From: Spirochaetota bacterium
GTDB lineage: Bacteria; Spirochaetota; Spirochaetia; Treponematales; UBA12059
NCBI GenBank assembly: GCA_018816345.1
Contig: JAHIWG010000006.1
Location: 1-55,109, forward strand
Length of the DNA stretch: 55,109 nt
Direction of reading: 5' to 3'
Within the stretch, counting starts at the first letter, position 1. Each line of letters starts with the position of its first letter. Position numbers and translations under genes: made by a program. The notes beneath the pieces were generated by a model that saw nothing but the letters and a program-made list of their open reading frames with translations, was not told the origin of the DNA and ran no database searches. Of the stretch, positions 1 through 6,900 are shown piece by piece.

Positions 1-81
1 CGCGGCGAGGGCCTGGTATATCCTGAGGCGCTGCTGGGAAGGCTGTATCCCGTTGTCGCGCAGGAAGCTCGTCGTGTCCAT
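1..81 (-). CDS. Fur/PerR-family regulator, N-terminal fragment
   Basis: Only the first 27 codons lie in the window; the rest runs off its left edge. The translated start (MDTTSFLRDNGIQPSQQRLR) matches the opening helix of Fur-family winged-helix repressors, where a Q-R-L/T-P-Q-R-like stretch precedes the DNA-binding helices. The ATG at 81 has an AGGAGA ribosome site five to six bases upstream. It follows the rubrerythrin gene on the same strand after 42 bp, the usual setting of a peroxide-sensing PerR repressor, but the metal and peroxide-sensing residues are outside the window. Fur, Zur and PerR cannot be separated from this fragment; PerR is inferred from the neighbour only. Confidence 0.7.
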   Translation of the reverse strand, partial: MDTTSFLRDNGIQPSQQRLRIYQALAA

Positions 82-92
82 CGTTCTCCTAG

Positions 93-116
93 GCCCGGCG
101 GCGCGAGCCGCCGGGC
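93..116 (-). other. intercistronic stem-loop
   Basis: A perfect 10-bp GC stem (93-102 with 107-116) closes a four-base loop between the rubrerythrin stop and the Fur-like start. No U tract follows on the minus strand, so it looks like a partial terminator or a 3' mRNA stabiliser that would lower regulator expression relative to rubrerythrin. Confidence 0.55.
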
Positions 117-123
117 AGTATAC

Positions 124-672
124 CTACTTGAAGTACCTCGCTAGAAGCCCCCGGAACCCGGCGCCGTGCCTGGCCTCGTCCTTGCACATCTCGTGCACGG
201 TATCGTGTATGGCGTCGTAGCCTAGCTCCTTGGCGCGCTTGGCTAGCCTCAGCTTCCCCTCGCAGGCGCCGTGCTCGGCGTCCGCCCGGAGCCGTAAGTT
301 CAGCCTGGTATCGGCATGGACTACCTCGCCGAGCAGTTCAGCGAAGCGCGAAGCGTGGTCCGCCTCCTCGAAGGCGTAACGGCGATAGGCCTCGGCGACC
401 TCGGGGTATCCCTCGCGCTCGGCCTGCCTGCTCATCGCTAGGTACATACCTACCTCGGTGCACTCGCCCGCGAAGTTGTCTCGCAGGCCCTGTACGACTT
501 CCTCGTCGAGTCCCTTGGCGACGCCTACGCGGTGCTCGTCGGCGAAGGCGGCGTCGACGGCTACCGCCTTCTCGACGAACTTCTCCCCGGGAGCCTTGCA
601 CTGGGGGCACTGGGCGGGAGGCTCCTCCCCGAGGTAAACGTAGCCGCAGACCGAACAGACGAATGTCTTCAT
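124..672 (-). CDS. reverse-type rubrerythrin (rubredoxin domain first)
   Basis: This 182-residue protein should reduce hydrogen peroxide in the cytoplasm using electrons passed through its own rubredoxin centre. The N-terminus carries the rubredoxin cysteines C6, C9, C22 and C25 (CSVCGY and CPQCKAP). The remainder is a ferritin-like four-helix domain with diiron ligands in GECTE (about 69-73), EEADH (102-106) and DEARH (165-169). Domain order is reversed relative to classical rubrerythrin, as in the clostridial reverse rubrerythrins that act as NADH-dependent peroxidases. I chose the ATG at 672 because AGGAG lies just upstream; the reading frame stays open further but has no support. A consensus promoter with an overlapping palindrome lies upstream (703-740), and a Fur-type regulator follows. 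Confidence 0.93.
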   Translation of the reverse strand: MKTFVCSVCGYVYLGEEPPAQCPQCKAPGEKFVEKAVAVDAAFADEHRVGVAKGLDEEVVQGLRDNFAGECTEVGMYLAMSRQAEREGYPEVAEAYRRYAFEEADHASRFAELLGEVVHADTRLNLRLRADAEHGACEGKLRLAKRAKELGYDAIHDTVHEMCKDEARHGAGFRGLLARYFK

Positions 673-702
673 GTGAACTCCTATTGTATTTAATGCGTCT
701 TT

Positions 703-740
703 GTATTTAGTACAATATACCGCTAACACAACATTGTCAA
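703..740 (-). promoter_or_regulatory. rubrerythrin promoter with PerR/Fur-like palindrome
   Basis: Read on the minus strand, TTGACA (735-740) and TATTGT (712-717) are separated by 17 bp. The imperfect palindrome GTATATTGTACTAAATAC (703-720, 14 of 18 positions symmetric) covers the -10. An AT-rich dyad over a peroxidase promoter next to a Fur-family gene suggests a PerR-type operator; that link is inference. Confidence 0.6.
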
Positions 741-880
741 TGGAACCGGTACGGCGCCAGGGTCGACGCTTCGTACGTTGGCGCTTTCGAGATGCTACCC
801 AGGGTCCGCCAGGAAAGGCGCGGGCTTGCGGCGCAGGGGGCCGAGGGTATATTCTCGTTCGTCCGCCAGGAAGGACCCCC

Positions 881-1918
881 ATGCCCGATCTACCCCCAGA
901 GCGCAAGCGGCGCGTACGCTATTCCGGCACCCACCCCAGGAAATTCGACGAGAAATACAAGGAACTGAATCCGGAGAGATACGCCGCCGAGATCGAGAAA
1001 GTAAAGGGGCGCGGCCAGACGCCGGCCGGGTCGCACTTGGCTATTTGCGTCGACGAGATAATCGCCGCGCTACGCCTCCGCCCCGGCATGGCCGGCGTCG
1101 ACTGCACCCTGGGCTACGGGGGGCATAGCCTCGAGATGCTGCGGCGCATTACTCCGGGAGGCTCGCTCATAGGGCTGGACGTCGACCCTATAGAGCTCGA
1201 GAAGGCGGCGCGGCGCATCAGGGATCGCGGGTACGACGGCTCCGCCTTCACGGCCAGGCATATGAATTTCTCGTCGATAGAGGGATGCCTATCGACCGTC
1301 CCCGGCGGCTTCGATTTCATACTCGCCGACCTAGGGGTATCGTCGATGCAGCTGGACACCCCGGACCGCGGTTTCTCCTACAAGAACTCAGCCCCCCTCG
1401 ACCTGCGCCTCGACTCCAGCGCAGGGGAGACGGCGGCGGTCCTGTTACGTCGCGTCTCGGCCGAGTACCTGGCAAACCTACTCGTGGAGAACGCCGACGA
1501 GCCGTACGCGGGCGCCATAGCCAAGGCTATCCACGGCAGGTCGGCCGAATGCCAGACGACCGACGGCCTCGGAGGCGTCGTGTCGGAAGCGCTTTCCGCT
1601 TGCGGCGTGAGGCCGGACGACGCGAAGTCGTCTCTCCAGCGAACGTTCCAGGCGCTCAGGATAGCCGTGAACGACGAGTTCGGCTCCCTTGACGGCCTCT
1701 TGCTCTCCATTCCGCGGTGCCTCAAGCCGGGCGGGAGGGTCGCCGTCCTGACGTTCCATTCCGGCGAGGACCGCCGCGTCAAGAAAGCCTTCAAGGCCGG
1801 CGTATCCGCCGGCCTATTCTCCGAGTGCGTCCGCAGGCCCGAGAGGCCGTCGCCGCGCGAACGGCGCGACAATCCCCGCTCCACCTGCGCCAAGCTCAGG
1901 TGGGCGGTAAAGGCGTAG
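881..1918 (+). CDS. rsmH: RsmH/MraW-family SAM-dependent methyltransferase
   Basis: This 345-residue protein belongs to the family that methylates N4 of C1402 in 16S rRNA with S-adenosylmethionine. The SAM-binding motif I is [10 protein letters not shown] (about 74-83), followed by [11 protein letters not shown] (149-159), DRGFSY (162-167) and, near the C-terminus, [10 protein letters not shown]. The ATG at 881 has AGGAAGGA just upstream; the frame is open back to 701 but that part overlaps the rubrerythrin promoter. The first 50 residues (a basic stretch with [17 protein letters not shown]) are an extension absent from typical RsmH of the division/cell-wall cluster. The gene is also not in such a cluster here, so it may be a second paralogue with another target. 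It converges with glyQS. Confidence 0.85.
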   Translation: MPDLPPERKRRVRYSGTHPRKFDEKYKELNPERYAAEIEKVKGRGQTPAGSHLAICVDEIIAALRLRPGMAGVDCTLGYGGHSLEMLRRITPGGSLIGLDVDPIELEKAARRIRDRGYDGSAFTARHMNFSSIEGCLSTVPGGFDFILADLGVSSMQLDTPDRGFSYKNSAPLDLRLDSSAGETAAVLLRRVSAEYLANLLVENADEPYAGAIAKAIHGRSAECQTTDGLGGVVSEALSACGVRPDDAKSSLQRTFQALRIAVNDEFGSLDGLLLSIPRCLKPGGRVAVLTFHSGEDRRVKKAFKAGVSAGLFSECVRRPERPSPRERRDNPRSTCAKLRWAVKA

Positions 1919-1921
1919 CGG

Positions 1922-1941
1922 CCGCCCGGGACCCCGGGCGG
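1922..1941. terminator. hairpin between convergent rsmH-like and glyQS genes
   Basis: The arms CCGCCCGGG (1922-1930) and CCCGGGCGG (1933-1941) are exact inverted copies between two convergent stop codons. There is no clear U tract in either direction, so terminator function is only likely from position. Confidence 0.4.
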
Positions 1942-1949
1942 AGCCGGCC

Positions 1950-3314
1950 CTATCTCCTCTTGTAGTTCTTTATCTTGTCCCTGATATACGAGCTCAGCTG
2001 GTCCTTGTGGACGCGCTCCTGCTCCATGGTGTCGCGGTCGCGTACGGTGACGGTGCCGTTCTCCTTGGAGTCGTAGTCTATCGTCACGCAGTACGGGGTG
2101 CCGGCCTCGTCCTGGCGGCGGTAGCGGCGGCCTATGGCGCCGGACTGGTCGTAATCGGTGGCGTAATCGTGCTTGAGCTCGGAGCGTATCTCCTGCGCCA
2201 GCTCGGCCAGGCCGTCCTTCTTCATAAGCGGCATGACCGCGACGGTGATGGGGGCGAGCTCCGGGTGGAACTTCATCACGGTGCGCCAGTCGTCGTCGTT
2301 ACCCTTGTCCGCCACCTTCTCCTCCTCGTAGGCGTCGCACAGCATCATGAGGAGCTGCCTCGTGAGGCCAGCGGAGGTCTCGATGATGAAGGGTATGTAG
2401 CGCTCGTTGCCGTTGTCCTGGTCTATGTACTGGAGGTCCTTGCCGGAGTACTCCTGGTGGCGCTTCAGGTCGAAGTCGGTACGGTTGTGCACGCCCTCCA
2501 GCTCGCGGAAGCCCATCGGGAACTCGTACTCGATGTCGTAGGCGTCCTTGGCGTAGTGGGCCAGCTCGTCGGGGCCGTGCCGGTGCCAGCGCAGCTTGTC
2601 CATGCGCACGCCGAGCTTCTGGAAGTAGGCCCAGCGCTGCTCGCGCCAGTAGTCGAAGAATTTCTCGTCGTCGCCGGGCTTCACGAAGTACTGCATCTCC
2701 ATCTGCTCGAACTCGCAGGTGCGGAAGATGAAGTTCTTGGTGACTATCTCGTTGCGGAACGCCTTGCCGACCTGGGCTATGCCGAAGGGTATCTTCATGC
2801 GGTTGGACTGGACGATGTTCTTGTAGTTGACGTATATGCCCTGGGCGGTCTCGGGGCGCAGGTATATGAGGCCGGAGCCGTCGTCCACGGCGCCTATGTT
2901 CGACTTGAACATCAGGTTGAACTTACGGGTCTCGGTCAGCTCGCCTGAGCACTCGGGGCACTCCTTCCTAGCGAGCTTGTCCTGGTCTATCTGATCGGCG
3001 CGGAAGCGCTGCTTGCACTTCTTGCAGTCGACGAGGGGATCAGTGAAATTCTCGACGTGGCCCGAGGCCTCCCAGGTCCTGGGGTGCATGAGTATGGCCG
3101 CGTCCAGGCCCACGATGTCGTCGTGGAGCTGGGTCATCTCCTTCCACCAGAAGCGCTGGATGCGGTTCTTTAGCTCTATGCCGAGGGGGCCGTAGTCCCA
3201 TGCGCCGGATTGCCCGCCGTAGATCTCCGATGACTGGAAGACGAAACCCCTCCGCTTGGCGAGGGAGGTGATCTTCTCCATCGTTACTTCCCGGGTCTGT
3301 TCTGCTGCTGCCAT
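1950..3314 (-). CDS. glyQS: glycyl-tRNA synthetase, single-chain dimeric type
   Basis: The 454-residue class II synthetase charges tRNA-Gly. Visible are the N-terminal GFVFQSSEIYGG and the WDYGPLG segment typical of the alpha2 enzyme, a zinc-ribbon-like insert with CKKC (about 77-80) and CPEC, the motif 2 region FRNEIVTKNFIFRTCEFEQM, and a motif 3-like SAGLTRQLL, followed by a C-terminal anticodon-binding domain. Length matches the family. The ATG at 3314 has AAGGAG upstream; an ATG 11 codons further in is the alternative. It is transcribed towards rsmH and shows no obvious leader element. Confidence 0.96.
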   Translation of the reverse strand: MAAAEQTREVTMEKITSLAKRRGFVFQSSEIYGGQSGAWDYGPLGIELKNRIQRFWWKEMTQLHDDIVGLDAAILMHPRTWEASGHVENFTDPLVDCKKCKQRFRADQIDQDKLARKECPECSGELTETRKFNLMFKSNIGAVDDGSGLIYLRPETAQGIYVNYKNIVQSNRMKIPFGIAQVGKAFRNEIVTKNFIFRTCEFEQMEMQYFVKPGDDEKFFDYWREQRWAYFQKLGVRMDKLRWHRHGPDELAHYAKDAYDIEYEFPMGFRELEGVHNRTDFDLKRHQEYSGKDLQYIDQDNGNERYIPFIIETSAGLTRQLLMMLCDAYEEEKVADKGNDDDWRTVMKFHPELAPITVAVMPLMKKDGLAELAQEIRSELKHDYATDYDQSGAIGRRYRRQDEAGTPYCVTIDYDSKENGTVTVRDRDTMEQERVHKDQLSSYIRDKIKNYKRR

Positions 3315-3484
3315 GTACTGCTCCTTGCCCCCCGTGGCGCGAGGGGACTGCCCTGTACCCCCGCTAGGCATCGCCTATGAAGGAGCCTCGAGGCTGGGTT
3401 GGTGTCGCTCCGAAGAACGCGCGGGGAGTATAGCAGGCCCGAGCCGCGGCGGGCAAGGAGGCCTATTTGACGAAGCCGATACGG

Positions 3485-3871
3485 TCAGGGCCGGCGCAGG
3501 GTCAACCTGTAGCTCGAGCCGCTTCCCACGTAATCGCTGCGAAGATAGACGTCGCAGCTATACGCTCGGCTCTCCAGGGTCCGGAAGACGGCGGTAGCCG
3601 TGCCGCTGCCGCTGGACAGGTCGAGGTCAAGGTCGTTGATCTGGAAGTGGACGGGATCGCCTTCCCTGGATTCTATCTCGACCTCGAACGACGCGCCCGC
3701 GGTTCCCTGGAACCGATAGAGATCGTAATAGAACATATAGCCGTTGCTGTCCAGGTTATGCTCGTCGCCGGTAGTTATCTCCCCGTCGACGGTAACGTCA
3801 AGGCTGAGCAATGGCGCCCCGCATCCTGACAGGAGCAGGCCGAGGCCGATGATCGCTAACTGCCTACGCAT
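3485..3871 (-). CDS. small predicted lipoprotein, unknown function
   Basis: A 128-residue protein that I do not recognise. It starts with a short hydrophobic signal ending in a lipobox (LLSGC, lipidated Cys at 17), so it should be anchored in an envelope membrane. The mature part is rich in beta-forming, acidic and aromatic residues, with the look of a small beta-sandwich (SFEVEIESR, YRLTLRRP). It ends the transcript that begins with the lipoprotein at 3881-4294, with a 9-bp gap, and the two are probably expressed together. Confidence 0.7.
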   Translation of the reverse strand: MRRQLAIIGLGLLLSGCGAPLLSLDVTVDGEITTGDEHNLDSNGYMFYYDLYRFQGTAGASFEVEIESREGDPVHFQINDLDLDLSSGSGTATAVFRTLESRAYSCDVYLRSDYVGSGSSYRLTLRRP

Positions 3872-3880
3872 GGCCGCCCC

Positions 3881-4294
3881 CTAATAGTAGATTTTGATCG
3901 ATGATGTCTCGATGGTATACTCGTACGACGGATGCGACTCGTACAGCCTCGCGACGAGCTCGTACGGATAGGACATATAGCTCGACGCCGCGAAGGTGAA
4001 GGACAGGTCGACCTCCCCTTCCATCTCGGTTAGCGTCACGTTAGCGCCACCCACCATCGCTCCGTCGTCGGTGTTGAAGCCGACGGCGACCTTGTAGCCT
4101 ACCCCTGGCTCCCTCATAGACAGCATATAGGCTACGGTTACGTTAAAAGGCATGCCCGTGGAGATATCCGCCCCGTTGGCTGGTACGACATGGCTTATCT
4201 CGACGGGGATGAACGGGACCTCGGCGGGCCGGCACCCGGTCAGTAGGCCGAGGTTCGCTATCGCGAAACCGAGAACGAGTAGAGCCTTCGACAT
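3881..4294 (-). CDS. predicted lipoprotein with Ig/sandwich-like mature part
   Basis: This 137-residue protein has a signal sequence ending in the lipobox LLTGC (Cys at about 21) and a mature domain with alternating hydrophobic residues (VEISHVVPANGADI, GYKVAVGFNTDDG), suggesting a bacterial Ig-like fold. Function unknown. The ATG at 4294 is preceded by GAGG; a longer frame upstream has no ribosome site. A promoter with TTGACA lies at 4425-4453, and the second small lipoprotein follows after 9 bp, so this is a two-gene envelope operon. Confidence 0.7.
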   Translation of the reverse strand: MSKALLVLGFAIANLGLLTGCRPAEVPFIPVEISHVVPANGADISTGMPFNVTVAYMLSMREPGVGYKVAVGFNTDDGAMVGGANVTLTEMEGEVDLSFTFAASSYMSYPYELVARLYESHPSYEYTIETSSIKIYY

Positions 4295-4424
4295 ATCATC
4301 CTCGCTTTGGCGAGTCGATGATCGGAAGCGGCTTCCCGCCGTCAGTGGCCGTCGTACTCCGTTCGAGCGCATCAGCAGTGGGAATCCATCCCGCTCCGCT
4401 TCAGTCGACCCGTTTCAAGAGCTA

Positions 4425-4453
4425 AGTATTGATTCGCCCTATTCCGCTGTCAA
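4425..4453 (-). promoter_or_regulatory. sigma70-type promoter of the lipoprotein pair
   Basis: On the minus strand TTGACA (4448-4453), a 17-bp spacer and AATACT (4425-4430) precede the lipoprotein gene by about 130 bp. The rest of the 4295-4521 gap shows nothing else. Confidence 0.5.
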
Positions 4454-4521
4454 TACTCATCGCGTTCGGCGACGCCCCGGGAGATCCTGGCCAGGCGGAT
4501 CCTCTGGACCGGGGTACAGGA

Positions 4522-5259
4522 TTAGCCCGGCGCGACCCGCGATCGCCGCGCCCCCGCGCGCCGGTACCGCGACGGCGGCACGCCCTCCAGCCGCCTGAAG
4601 ACTCGGGCGAAGTAATCGGGGTCGTCGAAGCCGACCGCTACCGCGACGTCGGTGACGTTAACGGATCCCTCGTCGAGAAGGCGCTTGGCCTCCTCGACGC
4701 GATGCCGGTTTAGGTACTTGATGACGGTGGAACCGGTCTCGCGACGGAATAGCCGGCAGAGGTGGGCCTTGCTGGTTCCCGCGACCATGGCCAAGCTGTC
4801 CAGGGACACCTTGGCAGTGAACTGTAGCGTGATGAACTCCACCGCGCGGCCCACGGCGCGGCTGTAGCCCCGGCCGGCGCGGAGGCGCGAGAAGGCGCAA
4901 TACTCGACGAGCATGGAACGTTGAAGCGCCGCGAGGGCTTCGAGCCTCGCGGTCCGTTCTATGGCGATCGCGAAACGCTCCGAGAGGGCATGGATATGGA
5001 GGGGATGGACGCCCCCCTGCTCGACCGCCTTGCGCAGGATAGTGTTGAGGACGATAGTCAGGTTCTTCGCCGAGCGGAGCTCGTCACGGTGGCGCGGCGG
5101 GAAGCGGAAAGCGGACGCGATCTCCGGCAGGGCGCGCTCGAGGGCCACGGAATCGCCCGCCGCGACCAGCCGCATCAGTAAGTTCTCGAAGCGGTACCGG
5201 CGCTCGACTTCTTCGATGGAATCCCGCCCCGCCTCGTCTTCGTCAAGGGTCATCGACAT
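4522..5259 (-). CDS. AraC-family transcriptional regulator
   Basis: A 245-residue DNA-binding protein. The C-terminal 100 residues are a clear AraC/XylS double helix-turn-helix (SLDSLAMVAGTSKAHLCRLF, then VTDVAVAVGFDDPDYFARVF, ending with the usual P-S-R-Y-R). The first ~140 residues are a helical domain that I cannot assign; no cupin motif is obvious. The ATG at 5259 has GAGAGG six bases upstream. It is divergent from the GPH sugar transporter and the glycosidase, so it most likely controls them. The palindrome at 5287-5298 in the shared intergenic region is the obvious candidate site. Confidence 0.9.
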   Translation of the reverse strand: MSMTLDEDEAGRDSIEEVERRYRFENLLMRLVAAGDSVALERALPEIASAFRFPPRHRDELRSAKNLTIVLNTILRKAVEQGGVHPLHIHALSERFAIAIERTARLEALAALQRSMLVEYCAFSRLRAGRGYSRAVGRAVEFITLQFTAKVSLDSLAMVAGTSKAHLCRLFRRETGSTVIKYLNRHRVEEAKRLLDEGSVNVTDVAVAVGFDDPDYFARVFRRLEGVPPSRYRRAGARRSRVAPG

Positions 5260-5286
5260 TCATCGCCTCTCCGAACCGTAGTCTAC

Positions 5287-5298
5287 CCTGAATTCAGG
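5287..5298. promoter_or_regulatory. perfect 12-bp palindrome, possible operator
   Basis: CCTGAATTCAGG is an exact palindrome 28 bp upstream of the AraC-type gene and within the divergent promoter region of the sugar locus. Operator function is inferred from position only. Confidence 0.35.
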
Positions 5299-5392
5299 CG
5301 AGTTGGTGTTTTTTTATTACGGTTCCGATCAAATCCGTCCGTGCGGGCTCTAGTAAACGCCATGACAATTCCCCTGCTGGAGGAGACAAGGC

Positions 5393-6805
5393 ATGACGAA
5401 CGACAGGCCATACGTCGCGCGGCCATTCGGCTTCCGCGACAAGATCGGGTACTTCTTCGGGGATTTCGGCAATAACATGAGCTTCAGCCTTATTACGGGC
5501 TATATGATGCTCTACTACATCAACGTGGTCGGCGTTAGCCCCGTGCACTTCGGGATAATCATCCTGCTGGCCAAGGTATGGGACGGTATCAACGATCCCA
5601 TCGTGGGAGCCATAGTCGACTCGGCCCGGGCCGGCAAGCGCGGCAAATTCCATTCTTGGATATTCTGGGGAGCGTTCCCGCTCTCCGTGGCCGGCTCCCT
5701 GCTGTTCATGGCCAGCCCGGACCTGCCGTACTGGGTTAAGATAGCCTGGTGCGCGGTAGCGTACTTCATATGGGACTCGGCCTACACCGTCGTCAACGTA
5801 CCATACGGCTCGCTAGCCTCCGTCATCACGGCTGATCCGGTAGAACGCTCGGAGCTATCGAAATATCGCACGCTAGGCGCCATCGTCGCGGCAGTCCCGC
5901 TATCGATATTAATGCCTCTGATCATATTCGACCGTTCGCGCCGACCGGTCGGCGGGCGATTCGCCCCCATAGCCCTCGGCCTCGGCGCGGTCGCCTTGAT
6001 ATCGTTCATGCTCTGCCACGGCCTTACCGTCGAGCGTATCCGGCGTAGCCGGGACGCGGCGAAAGGAGAAGGATTCAGTTTCTTCAGGACCTTCGGAGCC
6101 TTCCTGCGCAACCGGCCGATGATGGCGCTCACGCTCATGGCCTTCGCCCAGATCGCCTTCCAGATGTCGACGATGCAGACCAACACCTACCTCTTCAAGG
6201 AATACTTCAACAACACGAGGCTGCTCTCCATCGCGGGCGTCGCCAGCTTCCTGCCGATGCTACTGGCCGTACCCGCCCTCAAGCCCCTCGTCCGACGCTT
6301 CGGCAAGAAGGAGCTTGCGCTCGGGGGCATGGTCGGCTCCCTCGTCGTCAGCTTCTTCATGTTCGTCCTGCCCATCCGTAACCCGCTGGCTTGGATAGGG
6401 CTCTCGGCGCTCTCGGGCTTCTTCGCCTCGGCGCTGAGCCTATTGTCCTGGGCGATGGTCTCGGACGCCATAGACTGGCAGGAGCTTCAGACCGGGCGCC
6501 GCGAGGAAGGCACCGTATACGCCATATACTCCCTCGGCCGCAAGATAGCCCAAGGCATCGGGGGATTCGTCGTGGCGTCGGGCCTCGGCCTCATCGGGTA
6601 CGAGGCGAGCCTCCCGGTCCAGCCCGAATCCGTTTCCAGGGGCATCAAGTTAATGGCCTCCGGCTTCCCCCTGCTCGGCTGCGTCATCATCGTCATCGCG
6701 CTCGGCTTCGTCTACACCCTGGACAAGGGGCGCATAGACGATATGAACAGGAGACTCGGCCGAGCCCCGACGCCGAGGCTCGATCTCCCGCAGGGTGACG
6801 ATTGA
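5393..6805 (+). CDS. GPH-family glycoside/hexuronide:cation symporter
   Basis: A 470-residue inner-membrane sugar symporter with about twelve hydrophobic segments. It begins with the GPH signature RPFGFRDKIGYFFGDFGNN, followed by KVWDGINDPIVGAIVD (about 64-79), which is characteristic of MelB/XynB-like transporters and contains their conserved acidic cation-site region. The ATG at 5393 follows a GGAGGAGA ribosome site. The glycosidase gene begins 95 bp downstream on the same strand, and an AraC regulator is divergent, giving a compact locus for import and cleavage of a beta-linked glycoside. Substrate cannot be read from sequence. Confidence 0.9.
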   Translation: MTNDRPYVARPFGFRDKIGYFFGDFGNNMSFSLITGYMMLYYINVVGVSPVHFGIIILLAKVWDGINDPIVGAIVDSARAGKRGKFHSWIFWGAFPLSVAGSLLFMASPDLPYWVKIAWCAVAYFIWDSAYTVVNVPYGSLASVITADPVERSELSKYRTLGAIVAAVPLSILMPLIIFDRSRRPVGGRFAPIALGLGAVALISFMLCHGLTVERIRRSRDAAKGEGFSFFRTFGAFLRNRPMMALTLMAFAQIAFQMSTMQTNTYLFKEYFNNTRLLSIAGVASFLPMLLAVPALKPLVRRFGKKELALGGMVGSLVVSFFMFVLPIRNPLAWIGLSALSGFFASALSLLSWAMVSDAIDWQELQTGRREEGTVYAIYSLGRKIAQGIGGFVVASGLGLIGYEASLPVQPESVSRGIKLMASGFPLLGCVIIVIALGFVYTLDKGRIDDMNRRLGRAPTPRLDLPQGDD

Positions 6806-6900
6806 TCCGCGCCGAGGCGGTCGCGGGATAAAGGCCCCGTAGCTTACCGGAGCCGGCGGGCGGGACCGAGGCCCGCCTCTAATCAGCACAAGGAGAGTTC

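Noticed and set aside
701-880. Upstream extension of the RsmH-like gene to 701
   Set aside because: The extension covers the divergent rubrerythrin promoter and encodes atypical sequence; the ATG at 881 has a ribosome site and family-like N-terminus.
3315-3484. Glycine riboswitch or T-box leader before glyQS
   Set aside because: No T-box core, specifier-loop pattern or long terminator helix could be seen in the 170 bp upstream.
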